Origin: Plantago elongata
Lineage: Eukaryota > Streptophyta > Magnoliopsida > Lamiales > Plantaginaceae
DNA length: 64,000 nucleotides
Direction: 5' to 3'
NCBI GenBank assembly: GCA_036897095.1
Contig: JAYMSP010000198.1
Coordinates: forward strand, 1 to 64,000
Shown here piece after piece: positions 38,121 to 48,800 of the stretch. The notes below the pieces were generated by a model. The model saw only the letters and a program-made list of their open reading frames with translations, was not told the origin of the DNA and ran no database searches. The position numbers and the translations under genes are program-made. The first letter of the stretch is position 1; every line of letters begins with the position of its first letter.

Positions 38121-38608
38121 AGCACCTCCACCTGAGATTAAATTCCAATCCAACAAAATTAGGTTTCGCAGATTCAGAAAAAGGAAAATGTAGAGCAAAT
38201 TGAAAGAAAGAAGAGTGTGCAAAAGCAGGAACCTACGAGGAAGATCGAAGAACTAGCTCAGTAGAGGTGTGAAGAGTGTAGCAGTGAATTTGAATGGATG
38301 GATTGGAGAGAGGAGTACAGGAAAATTTGAAATGGATCGGAAAGGAGAAGAAAGAAAGACAAAAGAAAAATGTTGAGAAGATTGAAATTTATGGGCGGAA
38401 AAGATCCAAAATTCAAATTAGGGGCTGGGGTCATGTGCGATGCGCATGACGATTGGAACGTTTGCTGATGCCGTTCAGGTATGGACTAACTATTATAAAC
38501 CCTATCAATGATTAAAACCGTTATATCCGAGGGCCTAGCTTCGAACTTGAGTCGGGTATTTTTAGTTTGAGTTGCAAAAGTGTTCAAATGAACTATTAAT
38601 TATTAATT
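38121..38608 (-). promoter_or_regulatory. KIN-4 5' leader and promoter region
   Basis: This stretch precedes the kinesin start. A possible 5'-UTR splice region lies around 38222. Two AACGG cores (CCGTT on the plus strand at 38471-38475 and 38518-38522) lie about 350-400 bp upstream of the ATG, in the orientation of transcription. AACGG is the core of the MSA element that drives G2/M expression of plant mitotic genes. The flanks match MSA only partly, so this is a suggestion. Confidence 0.3.
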
Positions 38609-38651
38609 ACTAGAAAAACGATACACACTACGCGTGTGAAGCGTATTCTGG
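38609..38651 (+). mobile_element. Helitron-like 3' terminus (copy 2)
   Basis: This copy shares ACTAGAAA, the CACAC/GTGTG hairpin and GTGTGAAGCGTATTCT with the copy at 27973-28019, and ends in CTGG followed by T. CTGG fits the Helitron CTRR rule. Only about 500 bp separate it from the kinesin start, so any body left of it is short or truncated. Confidence 0.45.
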
Positions 38652-40009
38652 TCATTGTTTAAATTTTACCTGTCTCATTACAATTCGATCGATATTACAT
38701 GCGTGGACTTGTTCAATAGTTTTCTAAATTATACTATTTGATCTCTCTCAATAAAATTCTACGATATGTATATGCACTTATGTTTAAATTGTCAAAGAAC
38801 TTGAAGAAGTATAATATTCCAAAATTATCGTTCTCAATCGTAACAAAATAGTTTATGTTTATATATTGTCCCATCTTAGCTTTGATTATGTAAGATTTAT
38901 GTATACAACATTGTTTATCTTTGTGTGGTCATTAAAGTATGTTGTTGGCAACCAAATGAGGCGGGCCTTGAAAAGTTTTAACATAAATAACATAGATTCG
39001 TAAATCTTCCAAACATAGAGTACACAACGTTTTGAATCCAAATACATTTCCTATAATGGAAGTAAACATATTAGTAACATACTCTTGTTCAAAAAGGTCT
39101 AAAAGAGTGAGATACATAAAAGATATATAGTTATATGCTTCTTCAGGAACGGGGTTAATGCGGTAGCATCACCCTTTAAAACGATCAAGACTGACAAGTC
39201 CCTCGGTCCACACAGTTATTCATATACCAGTTGAAAATTCGACATACATTTTAGTTTAACATATTCAAATCTTATCCTGCTCTCAATTAGCCCCATTAAC
39301 ATTTACTTCCCGAGTGTCGTCCCATCTTTTCAAATTTAAAATTTTTTACCAATTGTCTTTGACTTTGACACTAGATTAAATTGTATGGTGTTACTTCATA
39401 GAATGAAGTTTTATAATATCAATTAATTGAATATTTTACATATGCGGTTTAAAATTACCTGTCTCAAGTTTTAGTAACCCAGATTAATACATGAGCAATC
39501 TTCTGAAGTCATGAACCACATTCAACTTATATATATGATTACATTCATTTATTGTCCGTTCTAGTTGAATACATGTTAGTACTCAAATTGTCATTTGGTC
39601 CACTTTTAGAGCAATTTTTGTAGGGGATCTAAAAGTCATCTCTACTCAAATATGGGCTAAAATAATTTAATTGGAGATAAAACAACGTATTTTCAGGTCT
39701 CCTAAATCGACTGGGACCACATAAAATTTCAGGGAGTTGCAAAATAAATCCTATATTTAACCTGCGAAAACAATTTCAAGCATTTTTATGTGGGCCCCAA
39801 CTCTAATACTTACCTTTTCTTCTGTAAATAAGCCACCCACAATTCTACAAATAATATAAAGAGTTTCATAAATAATATAGGGGATGGTTTAGGTGAAACA
39901 ATAGAGTAAATTTATAGGAGCTCTACAAAAATTGCTCTCACCTCTCTTTCAAATGCTCACAGTCCACAAACTCATATACCTGATGTACCAAACTCTAACT
40001 CCTTATATG

Positions 40010-40330
40010 GACTCAAAAGTCTCACAAGGAGATGGTGAATTTCCATGGAAAAATGCTTTCCAAATGAACCAGAGGAATCCATGCCACACCATTAACCATT
40101 CTTCCTTCCCTCTATCCAGTTTAGCATTTGCAAAGCCCAACATAAGTTCTTTCATATTTTTTGATTCTTTGATATCAATCTCTAGTCATCCCTGAATCTT
40201 GGACCAAGATTCAGCTGCATATTCACACCTGCAAAAGATATGAAAGACTGTTTTTCAGTTTGAGAATCACATAGACATGAAGCGACAGATTTATCGATGG
40301 CAAACGTTTTTCTTAAGCGCAGATTGTGCG
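40010..40330 (-). mobile_element. LINE ORF2 C-terminal fragment
   Basis: Translated on the minus strand, the segment gives KTVFHIFCRCEYAAESW, matching the zinc-knuckle pattern (xHxFxxCxxAxxxW) after plant LINE reverse transcriptases. A Trp-rich stretch MVWHGFLWFIWKAFF follows, as in the same family's tail. At least one stop lies between them, and no reverse transcriptase core is nearby. It is a short dead scrap. Confidence 0.45.
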
Positions 40331-41376
40331 TGAGTCACAATCCTATCTAACAAACATAAGCCACTTGCATGCATGTGTATTGTTTAGAACTCAAAACGTC
40401 CAATTCCATAACTAAGCACATGAGTTTAAACTTAAAATTCCACCAACACATCAAAGAGAAGTAAATTATCTAGAGCTAAATCAACACATCAAAGACTGAA
40501 AGACAACACAACAGAAAATAAGTAAATATTATCGAACTTTAGACACATACACAAAACAAATCCCAGCAAGCTTGTGATAATCATTAAAATAGTAAACAAA
40601 TCGTAATAAACTCAAAATAAATACACAAGCCATGTATAGTCTTATTGAAACAAAAAAAACTAATACAACATTTTATGATAATGAGCAAAGAATGGAAGAC
40701 AAGTGACTGAGTGAGGATGACGATTGACGAAGTACATCAACTACACCTAATCTCATTTCTTTTTATTTATGTATCACACTCTCTCACAATGGTCATTCCA
40801 TAATTTTAATAAGAAACTACAACCCAGTGGAAACATCAAAATCACAAATAGAGCCACAAATCAGCTCAATTAACAGATTGTTGACTTTGATTATCTCGAC
40901 AATTCATCTCAGTTTTAAGCAACCATGAAAATTTATTGTAATAGAAAGGATAGCATGTGACCGTACTTAATTATATTAACCATAAGGTAGAAACAAAGCA
41001 ACTCCGGTCCGGTATGGTGGTATCAGAATCAGCAATCGGATAATCACATAGGCAAATCGTCTTGGATTATATTCTGCATATCTTTATAAGTCTCCGTTCA
41101 GACCAAGCCATATGAGCCCGAAGCTCCGTTCTTCTTCCTCAGTTTGAAGTAGTAATTGGGCAATCCGAATTCAAATTCATCTGTTTATAGCGCCTCTCTA
41201 TTCCGAGTTCTGTCACTGGATCTGAACTAAGCAACATCACTGAAATAGCAACCAACATGTCCAACACTAATTTAAAAAAGCATAAGAAACACAGAAACCA
41301 AGTTCACAAGCTTTACCAACTCAACTGGAATCTCTCCGACTGAGCGTCATCGATTCGTGGATCTTGATCTTGTTAT

Positions 41377-41477
41377 ACTATTGTTAATCATGTGTAAAGA
41401 ACAACACGCTCACTATATATATAACAAGATCATTTAACACTATTGTTAATCATGTGTAATGAACAACACGCTCACTA
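41377..41477. repeat. 39-bp direct repeat, 62-bp period
   Basis: Copies at 41377-41415 and 41439-41477 differ at one position. Each begins ACTATTGTTAATCATGTG and ends ACACGCTCACTA. The 23 bp between them are mostly ATATATA and ACAAGATCATTTAAC. Confidence 0.88.
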
Positions 41478-41683
41478 AGTTCAGTGCGGTTGTGGTTCCA
41501 AATCAATATATATTGTTCCAGGTCAATAGATTCTGAAAGCAACAAAGACATAATTTCACAAGCTTAATGTTGGTGTAGAAAGTTGAACCGTGAATATTAA
41601 TCATTCCAAATTACAATATATATATTTCTCTTATCACTCTCATAGGACAGTTTGATCAATTTATTACCTACCATACTCAAAAC

Positions 41684-42230
41684 TAGAGATATTCATTTCA
41701 GTAATAATATATCGAACTGTACTAAAAATTAAAAATTCAAAACAAAAATTATAAAATTATAAGAATTGAAAACCGAACCTAAATTTTATTTCGGTTCGAT
41801 TTTCATACCTATAATTTCGATATCGGTAAAAATCGAAAATACCAAAAATAATTGAAAAAAATCAAATAAAATTTAAAAAATGACTAATCTTAATTTTATG
41901 ACATGCACATGCTATACTTTTCTAGTGGGAATGGTGACAAAACCTTCAATATGTAATATTATATTAATTTTTTATCCAACTCTTTAAATATTCAAAACTT
42001 AATGCTTTAATATTGTTGTGAATCGTAAATTTATGTCATATTGTTGCAGTATTATTTCATAGAAGTGTATTTTATTTTAAACATTTTAGTGTTCGGTACG
42101 ATTTAAGTAAATTTTTGATTTTATATTATAATATATCGAAACTGATTTGCTTGAAAATAGCAAATCGAAAACGGAACCATTTCTTGTCGGTTTGGTTTTT
42201 TAAATTTTTTGATTTTTTTGAACAACCCTG
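41684..42230. mobile_element. non-autonomous hAT element with 8-bp target duplication
   Basis: The 547-bp element is flanked by identical CTCAAAAC copies (41676-41683 and 42231-42238), the 8-bp duplication typical of hAT. Its right end, read inward, is CAGGGTTGTTCAAAAAAATC, a standard plant hAT terminus. The left end TAGAGATATTCATT is a degenerate match. The interior has CGGTTCGATTTTC and TCGAAAACGGAACC-like inverted motifs and no coding capacity. Confidence 0.8.
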
Positions 42231-42238
42231 CTCAAAAC

Positions 42239-43080
42239 GTTATGGTTAAGCTATTGAATTGTAATTAACGAGCCTGACTCAAAATTCTTAGGTCCATTAG
42301 CAATTTTAATGTAGGTGTAAACCACTTCAACATCCCTAAACATAGAGTATCATGTCATGGGCACGAATATTTGAAAAAATGATAATAAAACTGAAGTTGA
42401 AGCTTATGTGGGTTACAATTGTAGTTCTTGCAAATAACTAAGTTTAACTACATAATGTTGCCAAACACATAAACATTACATTTGCAACGGAGCAAATGAA
42501 AATGGAATTCGATATATGGTTCTGATACAAATGGAGTATATTTTACAATGAAAAAGTAATTTTAGAATAAAATGGTGAAATTAAAACTTAAATTGTTTTT
42601 GTATATTCTCGTTTTCAAATATAGTGTTTTAACTAATTTTATAGAATATAGTAGAATATACATATTTTTTAATAATTTAAAGTTAATGAGATGTTTATTA
42701 ATTTAATATAATTTTAAGTTGATTTGTAAATTGTTAAAAAAAAAGAAATATGTCTAGTGAAAAATGTCACGCGTCTAGCATTCCTATTTTCTAGAGTATA
42801 TATAGTGTAATGTTCAATACAATATAACACATAATAATAATCTTAACTTTTTTAATTTTTTAAAATAGTAAAGTTGATTCGAACCGACGTATTGGTTGGA
42901 TGAAAAGCGACTTACCATCCCGACATATTAAGTTGATTTGTAAATTGTTAAAAAAAGTAATGTGTCTACTGAAAAAATATCATGCGTCTAGCACTATTAT
43001 TTTTTAGAGCATATATAGTATAATGTTGAATACAATATAACATCTAATAATAAAATTGCCTCGAACTTCCAAATATTAAT
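42239..43080. other. AT-rich spacer with a 214-bp-period direct repeat
   Basis: Sequence at about 42716-42835 recurs at about 42930-43050, with AAGTTGATTTGTAAATTG, then TGTCTA, then GCGTCTAGCA and ATACAATATAACA in the same order. The copies differ at many positions. No coding content is seen. Confidence 0.65.
42716..43050. repeat. diverged direct repeat of about 120 bp
   Basis: Two copies are separated by about 90 bp of unrelated sequence. They lie immediately before the broken kinase copy. They could be an old tandem duplication or a repeated transposon terminus. Neither end shows a hairpin or inverted repeat I can rely on. Confidence 0.6.
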
Positions 43081-44580
43081 TGGTTCTGTAAGCGGAAGAA
43101 ACAAAGATGATGGCACTAAGCTGGCTTCTGGAAGCGAAAGCAACAAAGGCGATGGCAGCAAACTGGAATCTGGAAGCCTCATAATTTCTCGAGCTGATCT
43201 TGAGACTATGGATGATCAACTTAGCAAGCTCTTCAGGAAGGATTGATCTAGTGGCGATGCATGGAAGCAAGCTGGGTTTTGGAAGCAGCAAAGGCGAGGG
43301 CAACAAGCTGGGTTCTGGAAGCAGCAAAAGCGAGGACAAGGTTCTGGAAGCAGCAAAGCTATAATTTCTCGAGCTGATCTTAAGATTATGGATGATCAAC
43401 TTAGCAATCTCTTTTGGAAGGATTGGTCTAGAAACCTTAATCAAGAAACATGTGAGAATATTGTTACTTCTAAATTGGAAATATCATCTCTCATCTCCTA
43501 GAGAGACGTTCAGACCGTTTATCGAGGTACCTATAACACTCAAGATGTTGCGGTCAAGCTATCGGATTGGAAAGAAGATGATCAGTCAGTTGCATCGTTT
43601 AAACGGGAGGCCACGGTTTGGAAGTCCCTCAATCAAGTAATCACCCCAATATCACAAGGTTTATTGTTGCTTCCAACGATACTAAGGACTGTTTGTTATA
43701 CCGCTGGAGCGGACATCTCTCTACTCAAATCGAACATTTTATTAGAAAAAACTCAATTTCAATTAAAAATGACCACTCAAATTCTATATCAACTGTCCCT
43801 AAGCAATTCAAACCGTTCCCAACACCCTTTGAAGGGTTATCCATTATCGAGGCCATATTGTGTAGTCGTTGAGTTTCCTCCTGGTGGGACACTTAAAAAC
43901 TACTTATACTAGAACATAAATAAGAAACTTCCGTTCAAAATTGTGATATAACTGGCATTATATTTTGCTAAAGAATTTATTGGCTTTTGCTAATTTGAAT
44001 GCCATGCTTTGTATTGAATTGGCAAAAGTCAATTCGAATTCTATACCAATCAGACCCTACCTAGTTATTTACATTCCAAGAGGATCGTGCACCGTGAAGT
44101 CATGTTGTTAGATGCCAATAAGTCAATAACACAATGAAAATTCATGATTTTTGACGTTGCTCGTGTTGAAGTGCATGATTTGAGGGATATGACTGGTGCA
44201 ACTAGAACCATGGGCTATATGGCCCATGAGATACTTGAGGGGAAGCCATATATCATAAAGTGCGACGTATATAGTTTTGGAATATGCTTGTGGGAAATAT
44301 ATTGTTCTGACCTACATTACATATACCTTAGCTTTGTTGAAGCTTCCTCTTGTAAGAACTTGCAGAGGAGCTTGTAACAGGACATCCCAAGATGTTGCCC
44401 TAGTTCTTTGAAGAGCATCATGAAGAAGTGTTGGAATTCCGACCCAGAAAAAAGGCTCGAGATGGATCAAGTTGTTAGGCTATAGGCCGTTGATAAGAGC
44501 AGAGGAGGATGATTATTCCTGAAGATCAAGCTGGAAGGTGTTTCTGCTTTGCTCCTACTCCCGGACACTGAAGAAGATCT
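43081..44580 (+). pseudogene. broken copy of a CBC/Raf-like (MAPKKK group C) protein kinase
   Basis: Kinase-domain pieces appear in the right order but in changing frames. They are an upstream ADLKIMDDQL segment, VAVKLSDWKEDD (ATP-binding Lys), YCVVVEFPPGGTLKNYL, a degraded HRD-type loop (IVHREV then MLLDANKS), then VARVEVHDLRDMTGATRTMG and CDVYSFGICLWEIYC. The tail gives IIPEDQAG and CFCFAP-type pieces. These blocks match the plant Raf-like family that includes CBC1/CBC2, recognised from memory. Several frameshifts and stops are present, and no intron survives in the conserved part. The N-terminal segment is tandemly duplicated: ATAATTTCTCGAGCTGATCT occurs at 43181 and again at 43361, 180 bp apart. 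It is clearly not functional as a kinase. Confidence 0.85.
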
Positions 44581-45854
44581 TTGTTTAATACTCAGAAACA
44601 TGTTTTCCATTCATTCAATATCCTTCACTTGCATAGACTTTACTTACCCTTAATTTATTCTTTTATTTACATGAGTTCTACATTCTTGTTATATATCTTA
44701 GAGTTGTCAATTATCTAAACTTTTGTTCCTAACATCTCGCAATTGTAACGCATTCAAGTTATAAACTAAGTTAGGCTCTTATGTTTACAATGTGCTCTAA
44801 TATATGTTATGTTTACATTGAATAATAGAGTATGTACCGGTGTAGTGAATTGCATCCTTATATGATTTAAACTGGCCTGTAAAATGTTTTGAGTGGAGAT
44901 ACTTCTGCAGGGCCCACTAGATCCCATACCAATTCACGGAAAATTCACTATACTTTCTACTGCCAAACAAGTACTGTTACAGCCAAACGGAGGGGCTACG
45001 AGGTGAAAGTGAAACACAATGTGTCAAGGCCCGTACCAATTACCAAAGAGGCAAACACTACTCATATTACTAGTATATATCAAAGTTTCAATGCATTGCC
45101 AACAAAAACAAGAGTTCAATATCCAGTATATTGGTATTCCAATATGATATGTAAAAATACAAAAGTACTATAATTGTTTGGCAAAACAATTTTCCATTTG
45201 TCTGTATCCATATAGTAATACTGTAGCAAATTGCAAAATGCAGTTCAATTTGTTGTATAATGGAAGCATATCTCTCAAGTCAAATGTATGATTTGACAGA
45301 GTCGGGTAAAATCCAAGTTTAAAACTTAGACCACAATTCCATCCCAGGGCCAGACAACGATTCTACTGGCATCAGATTAAGTCTTGACAATATATATAAT
45401 GATCAGAACCAGTCAACCCCACATAGATGACAGGGGTGTATGAAGATCAGCTATTGAATTGGACGGCAACTACTTGTAATTTAACCTGTGACAGACATGA
45501 TTGGTTATCTTACTAAAAGGAACACCGGCAACAACTACACACCAATACATATTTTTTCACCCCCGACATGGCCTCCTCACATGTTCCTACAAGATAATCT
45601 ACATCCGGTTTCCTCACAAATTTCTACAAAGATAATTTACATTTGCTTTCACCCCCGGCATGGCTTCCTCACACCGGCAACAACTTCAACTACACACCAA
45701 AATGACAGCTCTGCCTTCAGCAGCAACCGTAACCACAACTAACTTAGAACCATCACCAAATAATGCACCAGCTGTACTTCCTAGAGAACATTGACAAAAG
45801 ATTACTTAAGGTCTTCCTGCTTCACAAATGGAGTTCCTAGAGATAAATTTTGAG
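44581..45854. other. spacer downstream of the ULP2 gene
   Basis: No gene is supported. The right half should include the 3' UTR of the ULP2 gene on the minus strand. A short diverged repeat (CACCCCCGACATGGCCTCCTCAC and CACCCCCGGCATGGCTTCCTCAC) lies at about 45558 and 45651. Confidence 0.5.
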
Positions 45855-48800
45855 TCATAGGCTTTCAGGGGGAGCAGTTCGCCTCCTTTTCAGCGAATTC
45901 TGCTCCTCTGAGTCAGAGGGGGTGGTCGGCATCCGCTTTGGAGTATGCCGCTCCACTGAATCTGACCTTGACTCGACCTTGACAACATTAGCTTTAATGT
46001 CATCGGAAGTAATAAACTCTGCTGGCAGCTCGTTTGCTGCTTCAGATACTTCTGCTATATTTTGAGAATCATTTTCTTCACGGGTCTCGATATCATTCCT
46101 GGGAACAGCATCATTAAGCATATCCCTGGGAGGCGATTCTAAGCTGATAGTCAGTTTCTCTGTAGCTGGCAACGACACGTATTTAGTTCTGTCAATCTCA
46201 GCACCTTTAATGGCCCCTACATCTGATGCATCAATGTCATTTGGATGTGCATCAATATAATTTATTGCAACAAGATCAGACGGATATGATGCAAGATGTC
46301 CTGACGAACATGGAAAGCCATTTGCACCTGTTGGGAATCCGTCTTGACGCTGGAAGGTTGGTTCTAACAAAGAGAAACATTTACCAGCTTCCGCACTCTC
46401 CTGCAGAAAGCATATATAATCATAATGACCATCCATAATTAAAAAAGAAAGTCCAACTCTTTCCATATAATGTTAAGACATAATATAAGCTCAAGTTACT
46501 CATCATTGTGGTGATTTTCTTGATTTTGAATAAAGGTTAAAGTCATCAGAATCCCTAACGTCAAGGATCCTAGCAACTCTAAATATTACGTGTATCTATG
46601 TATGTAAACACTTATATACTATATGCAAGCATAATTTCATAAAACATAGATTATTTATCCTTTTTGTTAAACAAAAGGTGAAAAAGAAATAAATATTTAC
46701 ATAAAAGAGAGAAGAAAAGAGAGAGCACCTCTGTTATGGAATCAAGTCTTGCCATCCTATTTAGGCATCCTTTTTGCTCATAATCCTCCTGCCAGGGTGC
46801 TTCACTAAAAGATTCTGAAACAGATCCAGACTCAAACAAATCCTTCAACACCAATCCCGGATTTCTTGTGCACTGGGCACTACTTATAGTTGAAGCCTCC
46901 AGTAAAGTCATCTCAATGCCCTGGCCAACCTCAGGGCATACTGAAGTTTCCTGAAATCTTGGGAAAACACTGGACTCGCCTAAAAGCTCTAAGCCATTTC
47001 CACAGCCACCAGCATTTGCAGGACCATTAGGTAAACAAGGTGTGCTATTCCCACCACTGGAAGAACAATCTTCAGAATGACCACCAATGAGATTATCAAT
47101 TAACTTTTCTATCTGTACTCGCTTTATGGAAGCTTCTTCAGGCGGAAACCAATCAACACAGAGCTGTAAGGAGGACACAAAGTTACTTGGGCGGTAAGAT
47201 ATGTGGTATGTAAGCATGGTGAAGGGAGAAGGCCGTGCACTTACAAACTTGGAGGATGATGCAATCTTGTGTATATTAAAGTTAGTAGGAACATATTCCA
47301 GAAAAAGCTCTACATAATGAAGCAAGAAAAGGCCACAGTCATACGAGTTCTGCTGCTGAGGTAGCTGCATGGCAAAAAGGCCAGAGTCAAGGATCTAGTT
47401 ACAGCTAAGAAGGCCTTGCTCTTAAATACAACATGTTAATTTTATTCAAATTATTGTGAAAAAACTCGCCACAAATAATGAATTAAATGACCTTAGCAAG
47501 TCAGCGAGAGACACAACAGTTTTTGGAGACTTTCCAGATATCTATGCAAACTCCTTCACACCTAAACCTTGAACACAGATAATAACAATGGTACCTCAAG
47601 TGAGAAGAACTCCAAGGTCTTGAATTTTGAATATTGATCTTCACATGCATCCTTTTTCCTTTCTTTCCACTCCTCCCATAAATAACTGGAGTTTCAAGTA
47701 AAAGAGACGAATCAAAATGTTATTCACCAGGTCACGAATAAACAGATAGTAACACTGGCAGAAAAAGCAAGCAATATAATTTGAGGACACAAACAAATTT
47801 ATAGTGGAAACATGTGAAAGCCTACACAAAAAATTGTGTCCTTGCAAGGTATTTAGGTATACATTCTACTCAGGTCACTTCTTTTTGTGTAAGAACTGTA
47901 TTCGCCAAGAGTAGCTAGACCAGTGAGCTAGTACGTTCAGGTCGTACTTATGCAAAAATTTCTAGGAGGGGCCTTAAAAAAGAATAAGACGTCCACAGCA
48001 ACAAGGCATTTTTCTATTTGAATACGGTGATCTTCAGATGGCATAGAAAATTTCTTCAACGTTTTGAATTGGTCATCAGAAATCAATTTCTCTGGGAAAA
48101 AGAAAGTGACAAATCCAAAAATTATTTGGGACACACAAGTAGCACCATGGGTATCATATCATTAGCATGAAATGGATTACGTATAAGCATACGAACTGCA
48201 GTGTACCACTCCTCAAACCCCACTCAAAGTACAAACTAAGGACAGAAATTAATAATCTGCCATATTTTGTATTTTTTACAATAACGCTAACTCACACAGG
48301 TCACACTCCAACAGGAACCCCTCACCTCTTACACCAGACCAAGCTATTTACCACATACTATAATACAAAACCAGACTCATGCATGGTTACCAGCATCCTG
48401 GCATAATGCCCCACGTATATTTACTCATGCTCTACCTTTTACCTATTAGTGTGAAGTTGAAAATGTACCTCTGCATAAGGTCTTTAAGACCTGCATGACT
48501 TCCTTTGATAGAATCCATGTGTAATATACATGGAACTCTAGCTAAATTTCCAGAATCAACATCTACATAAGGGGAAGGAATCATAGAAAACTGTTAACGC
48601 AAAGAAATACCCTATCAACGAGATGGTAATGCCAGTTAATAACAACTTGCCTTTATAGTTGGCAGCTTCTCCAAAATAACATATAACCAGAAGACTCCAG
48701 TGATAACTGCGCAACAGATTGCACAGTAAATCATGTATGTTGCTTGACAATAGATTTAGCATTCAGAAGGAAGTTACTAGTAAGATCACTTACTTGTAGT

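Larger units (their letters stand above)
38652..41683. other. spacer with transposon debris
   Basis: No intact gene is seen. It contains a probable LINE fragment (40010-40330, minus strand), a 39-bp duplication with 62-bp period (41377-41477), and AT-rich sequence without recognisable content. Confidence 0.55.
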
